64,000 bases of DNA from [Bacillus] enclensis. GTDB taxonomy: Bacteria; Bacillota; Bacilli; Bacillales; Bacillaceae_B. This document shows, piece by piece, positions 1 through 7,035 of the stretch (positions within the stretch are counted from its first letter, which is position 1; each line of letters begins with the position of its first letter). The stretch is taken from NCBI RefSeq assembly GCF_001456935.1, contig NZ_KQ758483.1:868001-932000 (forward strand), written 5' to 3'. A program made the translations under genes and the position numbers. The notes under the pieces are model-generated. The model was not told the DNA's origin, did not search any database, and saw only the letters and a list, made by a program, of their open reading frames with translations.

Positions 1-882
1 ACAGTGACACCTGAACTATTCCGCAGGGAATATGAGCATGTGTTCACTGAAAACGAACGCTGGAATGAAATCAAAACAAGCAATGAACCATTGTACAGCT
101 TTGATGATAAATCTACGTACATCCAAAATCCTTCATTCTTCACAGGTCTTGCACCAACACCTGAAGACATCCAGGGCTTGAACGGTCTACGTGTTGTAGG
201 AAAATTCGGTGACTCAGTAACAACTGACCACATTTCTCCTGCAGGTGCGATTGGTAAAGATACACCAGCCGGTAAATACCTGCGCGCGAATGGTGTTGAA
301 CCACGCGACTTCAACTCATACGGTTCCCGCCGCGGTAACCACGAAGTCATGATGCGCGGAACGTTTGCGAACATCCGTATCCGAAATCAAATCGCTCCTG
401 GTACAGAAGGCGGATTCACTACGTACTGGCCAGAAGATGAAGTGATGCCGATTTATGATGCATGCATGAAGTATCAAGAAGACGGAACTGGACTGGTTGT
501 CCTTGCAGGTAAAGATTACGGTATGGGATCTTCACGTGACTGGGCAGCAAAAGGTACGAACCTTCTTGGAATCAAGACTGTCATCGCTGAAAGCTATGAG
601 CGTATTCACCGTTCAAACCTTGTGATGATGGGTGTCCTTCCACTTCAGTTCAAGAAAGGCGAAAGCGCTGAAACTCTAGGCCTGACTGGAAGAGAAACCA
701 TTTCTGTTAACATTACGAATGATGTTAAACCACGCGACATCTTAACTGTCACTGCTGTGGCCGAAGATGGAACGAAGACAGAATTCGAAGTTCTTGCACG
801 CTTCGACTCAGAAGTAGAGGTTGACTACTACCGTCACGGTGGTATCCTTCAAATGGTTCTGCGCGGCAAGTTCCAATCATAA
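1..882 (+). CDS. citB: Aconitate hydratase, C-terminal part (5' end outside window)
   Basis: This is the last ~293 codons of aconitase, the TCA-cycle enzyme that converts citrate to isocitrate. The reading frame is already open at base 1, so the gene starts upstream; the apparent start near base 4 is internal. The sequence carries the C-terminal swivel domain, with the conserved [15 protein letters not shown] stretch and the [13 protein letters not shown] segment typical of the bacterial AcnA/IRP-type enzyme. In B. subtilis this protein also binds RNA when it loses its Fe-S cluster (family knowledge). The neighbours match B. subtilis citB-yneN. The repeat-borne hairpin just downstream probably ends its transcript. 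Confidence 0.97.
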   Translation, partial: TVTPELFRREYEHVFTENERWNEIKTSNEPLYSFDDKSTYIQNPSFFTGLAPTPEDIQGLNGLRVVGKFGDSVTTDHISPAGAIGKDTPAGKYLRANGVEPRDFNSYGSRRGNHEVMMRGTFANIRIRNQIAPGTEGGFTTYWPEDEVMPIYDACMKYQEDGTGLVVLAGKDYGMGSSRDWAAKGTNLLGIKTVIAESYERIHRSNLVMMGVLPLQFKKGESAETLGLTGRETISVNITNDVKPRDILTVTAVAEDGTKTEFEVLARFDSEVEVDYYRHGGILQMVLRGKFQS

Positions 883-926
883 TAAACAGATAGATGAGGC
901 TGGGACGAAAGATGTTTTAGCCCAAA

Positions 927-976
927 TAAAACCCGAACTGATTTGCTGAGATTTCGTAAATTAGTTCGGGTTTTTA
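927..976 (+). terminator. Hairpin in repeat copy 1, probable citB terminator
   Basis: AAAACCCGAACTGATTT pairs imperfectly with AAATTAGTTCGGGTTTTT, giving a stem followed by a T run. It lies 45 bp after the citB stop codon and is part of the repeated element rather than unique sequence. Confidence 0.7.
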
Positions 977-1058
977 GATTATACATTTAGATATAAACTC
1001 ATTCCAGCGGTTGATTGGAGTGAAAGACGAAGACTCCTGCGGGAAGAGTAGCTGATTA

Positions 1059-1180
1059 GAAAAGCGGAAGGGCTTTGGTCAGAGGCGGGTGGCATAAGCC
1101 GAATCGTCCACGAAGGCGTTCTTTGCCTTCTTGGCCGGTTTGGCTTATGACATGTGCCTCTAAGCCCTGTAGCTGGACAA
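1059..1180 (+). repeat. Inner 122-bp hairpin element (type B), nested in copy 1
   Basis: It runs from GAAAAGCGGAAGGGCTT to AGCTGGACAA. Pairing of AGGGCTT with AAGCCCT, of CAGAGGC with GCCTCT, and of CATAAGCC with GGCTTATG gives one long interrupted hairpin around a central GAAGGC/GCCTTC. Near-identical units lie at 54422-54543 and 62568-62689. Confidence 0.85.
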
Positions 1181-1448
1181 GTCAGACCCCACAGGAGCGA
1201 AGTGACGAGGAGGCTCACGTGCTACCCGCGGAAAGCGAAGTCTTGCACGGAAATCAATAGCGTTGTTTGAAGCTCATTCTAAAATGTTCGTCTTAAGTTA
1301 TTGGCTTTATAGTTTGAATAACCGAGTTCTAATCTAAAACCATTTAACACAAAGTTTCCTTCATAATTTACCCACTATTCACGACTAAACTGAGACAAGT
1401 CATCATATGCTAATATAAGCAACTAATCGGAAGAGGAGAGACGGACTT

Positions 1449-2048
1449 TTGAAATCTTTTTTTGGAGTATTGCTTATCGCATTATTGGTCTACACTTTTT
1501 ATGTTGAAAATAAGTCCAGCCCTAATGTTATTTCCGAAGACCAGTTTGAACAGGCATCTGTCAATCAATCCTTCGACCAGCTGATTGATGTTGAAGAAAG
1601 TGAAGCAGCTGACAGCTCAGAACCAGCTGAACATTTTCCGGGACCTAATGCAGGGGATAAAGCCATTGACTTCAAACTAAAAAACTTATCGGGTGAAGAA
1701 GTGACACTGTCACAATTCAAAGGTAAAAAAGTGATCATCAACTTCTGGGCAACCTGGTGTCCCCCTTGTAAAGAAGAAATGCCGGTCATGGAGGACTTCT
1801 ACCAGAAGAATCGTGATGAAATCGAGATCCTCGCCATCAATATTGATCCTCAGTATAACGTTAAGGAATATCAAAAATCATTGGGACTTTCCTTTCCTAT
1901 CCTTCTTGATGAAGATGATAAGATCAATAAGGCCTATGATATTCTAACGGTTCCGACAACTTACGTAATCAATGAACAGGGTAATATCACCCATAAGCAA
2001 ATCGGTGCAATCACAAGCCTGGAAGCCTTCAAGGCACTAATAAAATAA
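1449..2048 (+). CDS. yneN: Membrane-anchored TlpA/ResA-type thiol-disulfide oxidoreductase
   Basis: This 199-residue protein has one N-terminal hydrophobic anchor (about residues 4-19), a variable linker, and a thioredoxin fold from about residue 65. The active site is WATWCPPCKEEMPVM, and a cis-Pro loop follows (TVPTTYVI). It should face the outside of the membrane and exchange thiols, as in cytochrome maturation or sporulation (family role; the partner is unknown). The start is a TTG with GGAAGAGGAGAG upstream. Its place directly after aconitase matches B. subtilis yneN. Confidence 0.88.
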   Translation: MKSFFGVLLIALLVYTFYVENKSSPNVISEDQFEQASVNQSFDQLIDVEESEAADSSEPAEHFPGPNAGDKAIDFKLKNLSGEEVTLSQFKGKKVIINFWATWCPPCKEEMPVMEDFYQKNRDEIEILAINIDPQYNVKEYQKSLGLSFPILLDEDDKINKAYDILTVPTTYVINEQGNITHKQIGAITSLEAFKALIK

Positions 2049-2142
2049 GGGAAGGGCTCTCTTTATGACCTTTGTTTAAAATATCTGAAATTTGGATATA
2101 CTATTTGTACAAGTCGATAAAGAGAGTGAGGTTTTCCTTTAT

Positions 2143-2289
2143 ATGCGCAGACCAAGAAAGAAATCTTTTGCCGACCTGGTAAAAGAGAACAAAAAACAGC
2201 TGCTTCTAGATCAGGAAGCCATGAATGCAATTGAAGAAAGAATTGACGCACGATTTGAAATCAAGCGACCCCTGAATAAAGCCGAGTAA
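2143..2289 (+). CDS. FbpB-like small basic protein
   Basis: This is a 48-residue, strongly charged peptide that begins MRRPRKKSFADLV and contains a helical NKKQLLLDQEAMNAIEERI core. It resembles the Fur-regulated basic protein B family, small proteins proposed to help the sRNA FsrA in the iron-sparing response (family knowledge). An in-frame extension back to 2092 is possible. The ATG at 2143 is preferred because GTGAGG precedes it and family members start with this basic segment. I see no clear Fur box upstream, so iron control is not supported here. A terminator follows at once. Confidence 0.7.
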   Translation: MRRPRKKSFADLVKENKKQLLLDQEAMNAIEERIDARFEIKRPLNKAE

Positions 2290-2314
2290 TCATTTACGAG
2301 GCTTTATTTTTTAT
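2276..2314 (+). terminator. Terminator after FbpB-like gene
   Basis: ATAAAGCC pairs with GGCTTTAT (8 bp) and is followed by TTTTTTATTT. The left arm overlaps the end of the coding region. Confidence 0.75.
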
Positions 2315-2378
2315 TTATACGGATAATAATATACTCCTGCCAATTATTACGCCTAACATTCCTCTCTAAAATGGAAAT

Positions 2379-2385
2379 GATACTA
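2379..2385 (+). promoter_or_regulatory. Possible sigma-G -10 element for sspN-tlp
   Basis: GATACTA matches the forespore sigma-G -10 consensus CATACTA at six of seven bases and lies 17 bp before the sspN start. No convincing -35 is visible, so this rests on one half-site plus the known forespore expression of sspN-tlp in B. subtilis. Confidence 0.35.
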
Positions 2386-2402
2386 GTAAGGGGGGAAGTA
2401 CA

Positions 2403-2546
2403 ATGAGCAATCCTAAAAGAAACAACAAGCATTTCAATCCAAATCATATCGGAACCCAATCGAGAGAAGCTGGTGGAAATAAAGGAAAGCAGATGCAAGA
2501 TAAATCCGGAAAGCATGCACAGGTAATCCAGACAAAAGGTGAATAA
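2403..2546 (+). CDS. sspN: Small acid-soluble spore protein SspN
   Basis: This 47-residue protein reads [17 protein letters not shown] at its start and VIQTKGE at its end. It has the minor SASP N pattern: a basic N-terminus, an HIGT motif, a [12 protein letters not shown] middle and the QTKGE end. Such proteins are made in the forespore and packed in the spore core. A strong AAGGGGGGAAG ribosome site precedes the ATG. It is followed by tlp, as in B. subtilis, where the two form one forespore operon. Confidence 0.9.
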   Translation: MSNPKRNNKHFNPNHIGTQSREAGGNKGKQMQDKSGKHAQVIQTKGE

Positions 2547-2627
2547 CATCACTTAGTTTGAAGAAAAATAATGAAGGGACCGACCCAGTTTGTGGTTTGT
2601 CTTCAAACAACTAAGGGGGAATTCAAG

Positions 2628-2861
2628 ATGGCATGGAACAGTAAACCGAATCCGGATGATCGCAGTGACAACGTCGAGAAGCTTCAGGGAATGGTTCAGC
2701 ATACGATTGAAAACATGGAAAAAGCAGAAGAATCCATGGCTTTCACTGACAGTGAAGAACAGCTTCAGTCTATCAAGGCCAAGAATGAACGCCGCCGCGA
2801 AAGTCTTGAGGCATTCCGAAGCGAAATCAAAGATGAAGCCGGTCAAAATAATAACCAGTAA
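2628..2861 (+). CDS. tlp: Small acid-soluble spore protein Tlp
   Basis: This 77-residue protein starts MAWNSKPNPDDRSDNVEKLQ, the signature of the Tlp (thioredoxin-like) minor spore protein family. The rest is a charged helix ending in a Q/N-rich tail. It is made in the forespore and kept in the spore core; its exact role is unknown. The frame is open back to 2571, but the ATG at 2628 has AAGGGGGA eight bases upstream and fits the family N-terminus. It is the second gene of the sspN-tlp unit and is followed by a strong terminator. Confidence 0.92.
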   Translation: MAWNSKPNPDDRSDNVEKLQGMVQHTIENMEKAEESMAFTDSEEQLQSIKAKNERRRESLEAFRSEIKDEAGQNNNQ

Positions 2862-2881
2862 ACAATTCCCTGGTACAACGA

Positions 2882-2921
2882 GCGAATATGTTCCTATAAA
2901 AGGGCATATTCGCGTTTTTTC
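2882..2921 (+). terminator. Terminator after tlp
   Basis: GCGAATATG pairs with CATATTCGC (9 bp) and is followed by GTTTTTTCC. Confidence 0.85.
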
Positions 2922-2968
2922 CATGCGGGTCAGCAGCAAGCGTATTTATACAATGACGGGCGCTACTG

Positions 2969-2985
2969 TGTTACTATTAGTAACA
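2969..2985. promoter_or_regulatory. Perfect 7-3-7 palindrome upstream of yneP
   Basis: TGTTACT-ATT-AGTAACA lies 32 bp before the yneP start codon. The position and symmetry suit a repressor operator, but I cannot assign a regulator. Confidence 0.45.
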
Positions 2986-3016
2986 TGATTGAAATAATTA
3001 CAGAGGTGAGCACAGA

Positions 3017-3448
3017 GTGCATATTTCAGAAAACACAGTTCAAGTAAGGTATGCTGAAACTGATCAAATGGGTGTCGTTTACCATGCGAACTATCTCATC
3101 TGGATGGAACTAGGGAGAACCAAACTTATTGAAGATCTCGGATTTAATTATGCAGAGGTAGAAAAAGACGGGATCCTGTCTCCTGTCGTGGATCTTACTA
3201 TAAGTTATAAGACACCGGTGAGATATGGTGAGAAAGCGCTTGTGAAAACATGGGTTGAAGAATATGACGGAATCAGAATTACATATGCATACGAAATCTA
3301 TAATGAGGAAAATAAGCTGGCAGTCAGCGGGCAGTCAAAACATGTTTGCGTCAAGAAGGAAAGTTTCAGACCAATATCAATCCGCAGAATGTTTCCGGAT
3401 TGGCATGAAGCTTATGAAAAGGCAAAAAAGCAGGCTGATCAGCAATAG
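3017..3448 (+). CDS. yneP: Acyl-CoA thioesterase, hot-dog fold (YneP)
   Basis: This 143-residue hot-dog protein of the 4-hydroxybenzoyl-CoA thioesterase type has the motif VRYAETDQMGVVYHANYLIW. Within it, the aspartate and the HANY region form the usual catalytic loop. It should hydrolyse acyl-CoA thioesters in the cytoplasm; the natural substrate is unknown. The start is GTG with GAGGTGAG upstream. Order and spacing (19 bp to yneQ) match B. subtilis yneP-yneQ, so the two are likely co-transcribed. Confidence 0.9.
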   Translation: MHISENTVQVRYAETDQMGVVYHANYLIWMELGRTKLIEDLGFNYAEVEKDGILSPVVDLTISYKTPVRYGEKALVKTWVEEYDGIRITYAYEIYNEENKLAVSGQSKHVCVKKESFRPISIRRMFPDWHEAYEKAKKQADQQ

Positions 3449-3466
3449 AAGAAGAGAGGAAGTCAA

Positions 3467-3781
3467 ATGGCGTTTGGGGTAAACAGGAGAGAACTGGACA
3501 AATGGAAAGAACAGGTCAGAAAGGGTGAAGTGGCATTCATCACACATTTCTGGGTGGACGAACGTTTCCCTGCAGTCAAATCCATTACGAAAGCAGGATG
3601 TGCGGATCTTGAGAAACTCTCTGAATGGGGTAAAAAGTATGGATTGAAAAAAGAATGGATCCATATACGGGGAGACGGCTTTCCACATTTTGATCTTATG
3701 GGCGATACTCAGCTCCATATCTTGAAAGAGGAAGGCCTGCATGATCAAATTAAACGTTTCATTGAAAAAAAAGAGGACTGA
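3467..3781 (+). CDS. yneQ: Conserved small protein YneQ
   Basis: This 104-residue soluble protein is recognised as YneQ from its N-terminus (MAFGVNRRELDKWKEQV), the FITHFWVDERFPAVKSITKAGC segment in the middle and its position after yneP. The family has no known function. It has one conserved-looking cysteine after TKAG, an HFW/HFDL pair of histidine motifs that could bind a ligand or metal, and no membrane segment. AGAGGAAG precedes the ATG. The stop codon lies inside the stem of a terminator shared with yneR. Confidence 0.82.
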   Translation: MAFGVNRRELDKWKEQVRKGEVAFITHFWVDERFPAVKSITKAGCADLEKLSEWGKKYGLKKEWIHIRGDGFPHFDLMGDTQLHILKEEGLHDQIKRFIEKKED

Positions 3782-3798
3782 TCCATTGATCAGTCCTC
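3773..3798. terminator. Shared terminator between yneQ and yneR
   Basis: GAGGACTGATC pairs perfectly with GATCAGTCCTC around a CATT loop. Eight A's on its left give a clean T run for the minus-strand gene; a weaker T-rich stretch on the right may serve yneQ. Confidence 0.85.
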
Positions 3799-3807
3799 AG
3801 CACCAGT

Positions 3808-4098
3808 TTATTTTTTATATTCATAAAGTGGTTCTTCGAGTTCTTTATTGAAACCAACATGTAGATCGTGTCCATCAAAGTACCACAGATCCCTTTCTTC
3901 CACAAAAAACATGCGGTCTTCAACCTCGATGAGTTCACCAGCTTCTATAGGTTCTTCCTTCATGACGCCTAATGAGAAACTGTCATGCAAAGGGCTGGAA
4001 CCTCCATAGCGTACATAAAAACGGACATATTCGCCTTCATTTACGAGCATTTCGTCCTTGAACCATTGGAGGGCATCTTGTGATATATGTATGTTCAT
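3808..4098 (-). CDS. yneR: HesB/IscA-like protein YneR
   Basis: This 96-residue protein has the HesB/YneR fold: MNIHISQDALQWFKDEM at the start, RFYVRYGG in the middle, then DLWYFDGHDLHVGF. The cysteines used by true A-type Fe-S carriers are missing, as is usual for the YneR subfamily, so Fe-S carriage should not be assumed. The frame is open to 4200, but the ATG at 4098 has GGAGT at the right distance and matches the family length. It is the only minus-strand gene among the yne genes up to here. Confidence 0.85.
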   Translation of the reverse strand: MNIHISQDALQWFKDEMLVNEGEYVRFYVRYGGSSPLHDSFSLGVMKEEPIEAGELIEVEDRMFFVEERDLWYFDGHDLHVGFNKELEEPLYEYKK

Positions 4099-4227
4099 AA
4101 GCAAAGGACTCCTTTCGCTACAATGATTTTCCAACGCGGCTCTCCTGGACAAACCGGAGACCGTCTTAATATTATGTACATAACAACACAGTAACATCAA
4201 CTATTTCGCACAGAAGGAGTGAGGTTA

Positions 4228-4488
4228 TTGAAAACTCAGGGAATTTTATATTATATCGGGGCCCTGATATTCGGGGGGCTTGGTGTATTGACCTTCTTAC
4301 AGCTGGAAAAAGCGAGCTATAAGATAGAAGCAGGCACATTTATTATCATATCTGCGCTTCTTTATTATGGTATGGTCACACTTTATTATCGAAGCAGGAA
4401 AAACACATTCCTGACCGTTAATCTAGTCTTGGCCATCCTTGCATTAGGTGGAATCTTCTTCAATCATGTACTATTTGGAACACATTAA
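4228..4488 (+). CDS. Small three-helix membrane protein, unknown
   Basis: I do not recognise this 86-residue protein. It is almost entirely hydrophobic, with three likely membrane helices (about residues 4-24, 33-52 and 61-81) joined by short basic loops, one containing YYRSRKN. The TTG at 4228 is chosen because AAGGAG sits nine bases upstream; the GTG at 4219 is too close. It is transcribed away from yneR across a gap of about 130 bp and is followed by a repeat element. Confidence 0.6.
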   Translation: MKTQGILYYIGALIFGGLGVLTFLQLEKASYKIEAGTFIIISALLYYGMVTLYYRSRKNTFLTVNLVLAILALGGIFFNHVLFGTH

Positions 4489-4502
4489 ACGGATGGAGAA
4501 AA

Positions 4503-4750
4503 GAAGTTGGAACAAAACGAAAATCCAATGTCAAAAGACGAACATTTTAGAGTGAATTTTAAACAACGCTAATGATTTCCGTGCAAGACTACGCTTCCCG
4601 CAGGAGTCTTCTTCTTGCACTCCAATCAACCGCTGAATGAGCAAAACCCTTAAAAGTACAATGAACAATTGAAAACCCGAACTAATTTGCCTCATGTCAG
4701 GCAAATTAGTTCGGGTTTTACTTAGTAAAAAAACTTTTGACCCCGCTTAG
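4503..4750 (-). repeat. Palindromic element, copy 2 (reduced, reverse orientation)
   Basis: Most of the 330-bp gap 4489-4818 is this element in reverse. It holds GAAGTTGGAACAAAAC at one end, AAAAGACGAACATTTTA, a shortened core (CCGTGCAAGACTACGCTT, then GCAGGAGTCTTC), and CACTCCAATCAACCGCT. The hairpin (4672-4720) and a decayed terminal repeat CTTTTGACCCCGC at 4733-4745 complete it. The 122-bp inner element and part of the core arms are absent. Confidence 0.8.
4672..4720. terminator. Long hairpin of repeat copy 2
   Basis: AAAACCCGAACTAATTTGCC pairs with GGCAAATTAGTTCGGGTTTT, a 20-bp perfect stem with an 8-base loop and A/T runs on both sides. It could stop transcription from the small membrane-protein gene and from the CapA gene. 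Confidence 0.75.
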
Positions 4751-4818
4751 TATAAACGGGGCATTTATACAGCTCTGCACAGATGCGATGATATTCAGAT
4801 AATGATCCATCGCATTTC

Positions 4819-5973
4819 TTATTGCGCAACCCCATTCATCATATGAGATACCATCTCTTCTTCTGAGTATGTGATGAATCCATTTTTTTGAGCAAAATCA
4901 AGCGGATAAATACGATAATTATTATAATTGTTCTCAGCTACAAACGTAGGATGGAACTCGATTGATGGATAAGTAATAACTGTACCCGCTGGACTCTGTT
5001 GTTTTTCCACCTGTATCTCTGCCATGCCGCCGATGTCCTTGAAATCATCTTTTTGACCTGACAGGAAATTCCCGAGGGAGTAGATGACAACAGCGTCACG
5101 ACCATCACTGGTCTTATATGTCTGAATAGGCTGCAGTACGTGTGGGTGATGACCGAAAATAATATCTGCACCGTTATCAGTCAAAACCTTTGCAAGTCTT
5201 TGTTGCTCGTCAGTAGGAAAACGTTGGTATTCATTTCCCCAGTGAAGGCTCATTACAACAAGATCCACGTCCATTTCCCTGGCTTTCTTGATTTCGGCAA
5301 CCATTTTCTGTTCATCCAGAAGATTGACCAGGTAATCCTTTCCTTCGGGTACCGGGATTCCGTTCGTGCCATACGTATAGGAAAGCAGGGCAAACTTGAT
5401 GCCATTCACATTGAATGTACGGATTCTTTTTTTATCTTCCGGGCTTTTAAAAGCTCCCACATACGGCATTGAAATCTTTTCGTAGTAATCGATTGCACTC
5501 AGAAGTCCTTTTTCCCCTTGATCCAGCGAGTGGTTATTTGCTGTGGTGACTGCGTCCACACCTGTATCCTGAAGCGATTTAACAATCTCTTTGGGACTGT
5601 TGAATAGAGGGTAGCTTGATAGGCCGATCTCACTTCCGCCCGGCGTGGATTCCTGATTGGCTATCAGGAAGTCGGGTTCTGCCAGCATCTCCTTAACGGG
5701 TGCAAACATCGGGGAAAAGTTATATCCGGACCCTGATTTTGCATCATTATATACTGTATTGTGGAGAAGGATGTCACCGATGGCAGCTATGCTGGCGGTG
5801 GATTTCATGGTCTTTCCTTCTGCCTGCACTTCCCGCGTCGCATGAAGAAGGGAAGTCTTGGCGGACTGCTTATCCGAATTCCAGCTTTTATATTGGTCAG
5901 TAATCAAGTATCCTATCACCATTACCAATGGAATCACGAGATATAAACCCATATAGTACATCTTTTTGTTCAT
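4819..5973 (-). CDS. CapA-family metallophosphoesterase-like protein, membrane anchored
   Basis: This 384-residue protein has an N-terminal membrane anchor (about residues 6-25) and an extracellular CapA/PgsA-type domain. The metal-site motifs are AIGDILLHN, ANNHSLDQG, LHWGNEY and FGHHPHVLQP. Family members include the CapA subunit of poly-gamma-glutamate synthesis and many stand-alone proteins of unknown role. No capB or capC gene is nearby, so capsule synthesis is not supported here. It is transcribed alone; repeat copy 2 lies downstream. Confidence 0.85.
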   Translation of the reverse strand: MNKKMYYMGLYLVIPLVMVIGYLITDQYKSWNSDKQSAKTSLLHATREVQAEGKTMKSTASIAAIGDILLHNTVYNDAKSGSGYNFSPMFAPVKEMLAEPDFLIANQESTPGGSEIGLSSYPLFNSPKEIVKSLQDTGVDAVTTANNHSLDQGEKGLLSAIDYYEKISMPYVGAFKSPEDKKRIRTFNVNGIKFALLSYTYGTNGIPVPEGKDYLVNLLDEQKMVAEIKKAREMDVDLVVMSLHWGNEYQRFPTDEQQRLAKVLTDNGADIIFGHHPHVLQPIQTYKTSDGRDAVVIYSLGNFLSGQKDDFKDIGGMAEIQVEKQQSPAGTVITYPSIEFHPTFVAENNYNNYRIYPLDFAQKNGFITYSEEEMVSHMMNGVAQ

Positions 5974-6146
5974 GTTCTAACCCCTTTGTCCTTTTTCACA
6001 TACACAACATTATTTTACAGGAAAAATATGAAAAGCGGAATCACTATTTATACCATTATTGCCTGATCAATAGCGGAGTAACCGTATTCTATTTATGTGC
6101 TTCGCCTGATGGCCATGCACGTCAAAACGATGATGAGAAGGTAAAT

Positions 6147-6195
6147 AAAAAAGCGGCTGAAAGCCATTCATATTTTGAATGATTTTCAGCCGCTT
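6147..6195 (-). terminator. Terminator of plsY
   Basis: AAGCGGCTGAAA pairs with TTTCAGCCGCTT, with an inner ATTCA/TGAAT extension, followed on the minus strand by TTTTTTAT. Confidence 0.85.
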
Positions 6196-6202
6196 GTTCC
6201 TT

Positions 6203-6790
6203 TTAAAGCCATTTGATTTTAGGTTCGGTTTTATTTTTGATGCGTACAATATTTGCCCGATGCCTGTAGATGACAAAGAAGGCAAGCACACCTACAACAA
6301 TCATCAAGGGTATATCCCCGGTAAATAACGTATAAGTAAAAGCAATGATGGCAGCAATCATCGAAGATAAGGAAACGTATTTAGATACATATAATCCGAG
6401 AAAGAAGACAGCCAGTAAAATCAAGAACAACAGGGGATCGTACCCCAATAGGACGCCTCCGGACGTAGCGACGGCTTTTCCGCCCCGAAAGTTTGCGAAA
6501 AGCGGGTACATATGTCCGATTACCGCAAATATACCGGCCACCAGCATGAACATCTTTGGTTCAACACTGAAAAACAGCGGCAATAATGCTGCGACTGTCC
6601 CTTTCAGGATGTCCATGATGGTGACGATAAGCCCTGCTTTCACACCAAGTGTTCTGAAAGTGTTCGTACCGCCGAGATTTCCACTTCCATGTTCCCGTAT
6701 ATCTATTCCGTAGAACCTCTTTCCGATGATCAACCCTGAGGGGATGGAACCAAGCAGATAAGCTATAACAAGGATAAGGGCATAAAACAT
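6203..6790 (-). CDS. plsY: Glycerol-3-phosphate acyltransferase PlsY
   Basis: This 195-residue integral membrane enzyme transfers an acyl group from acyl-phosphate to glycerol-3-phosphate, the first committed step of phospholipid synthesis. The three PlsY motifs are visible: GSIPSG near the start, [15 protein letters not shown] around residues 36-50, and [19 protein letters not shown] near the middle. About five membrane helices are predicted by eye. The ATG at 6790 is chosen over the GTG at 6796 because the GGAG site is eight bases from it. B. subtilis has plsY at the same place, next to yneR. Confidence 0.95.
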   Translation of the reverse strand: MFYALILVIAYLLGSIPSGLIIGKRFYGIDIREHGSGNLGGTNTFRTLGVKAGLIVTIMDILKGTVAALLPLFFSVEPKMFMLVAGIFAVIGHMYPLFANFRGGKAVATSGGVLLGYDPLLFLILLAVFFLGLYVSKYVSLSSMIAAIIAFTYTLFTGDIPLMIVVGVLAFFVIYRHRANIVRIKNKTEPKIKWL

Positions 6791-7035
6791 GATCACTGCT
6801 CCTTTTTTATGTATTGCGTTCTTTATTTTACCATGAAAACGGGAGAAAATCAGGCTTTTTTTTAGTACCTGTTCATAAAACTAGATAATATCATTAAAAT
6901 CAGGTTGAATTTCCGGGAATTCCCTCTTGCGTGTGGTAAAATGAATACGCCATATGATAAAAGTTGGCGATTGAGCGAAACATTCAGTTGATGATGCATC
7001 AAGCTGACACTAGATGAACAGAAGGTGAATATTCA

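Larger units (their letters stand above)
896..1296 (+). repeat. Composite palindromic element, copy 1
   Basis: The 566-bp gap between citB and the next gene is mostly this repeat. It opens with GAGGCTGGGACGAAA and then has a hairpin (927-976). Next comes the left arm GCGGTTGATTGGAGTG, then GACTCCTGCGGGAAG. A 122-bp inner hairpin element follows (1059-1180), and the right arm ends in AAAATGTTCGTCTTA. The same order, with the inner element at the same place, is seen at 62396-62832. The second terminal repeat is degraded here. Short reading frames across it are by-products of the repeat. Confidence 0.85.

Noticed and set aside
979-1260. Open frames of 61-79 codons on both strands near 1.0-1.26 kb
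   Set aside because: They lie wholly inside the palindromic repeat; the same frames recur with each copy and have no ribosome site.
4781-4816. Hairpin ATGCGATG/CATCGCAT after the CapA gene
   Set aside because: It has no T run on the minus strand and a 16-base loop; termination is more likely in the adjacent repeat hairpin.
4819-5973. CapA as part of a poly-gamma-glutamate capsule locus
   Set aside because: No capB, capC or capD gene is present nearby; CapA-like proteins often stand alone.
6915-6924. GGGAATTCCC palindrome upstream of the NCS2 gene
   Set aside because: A ten-base palindrome is too short to support an operator without further copies.
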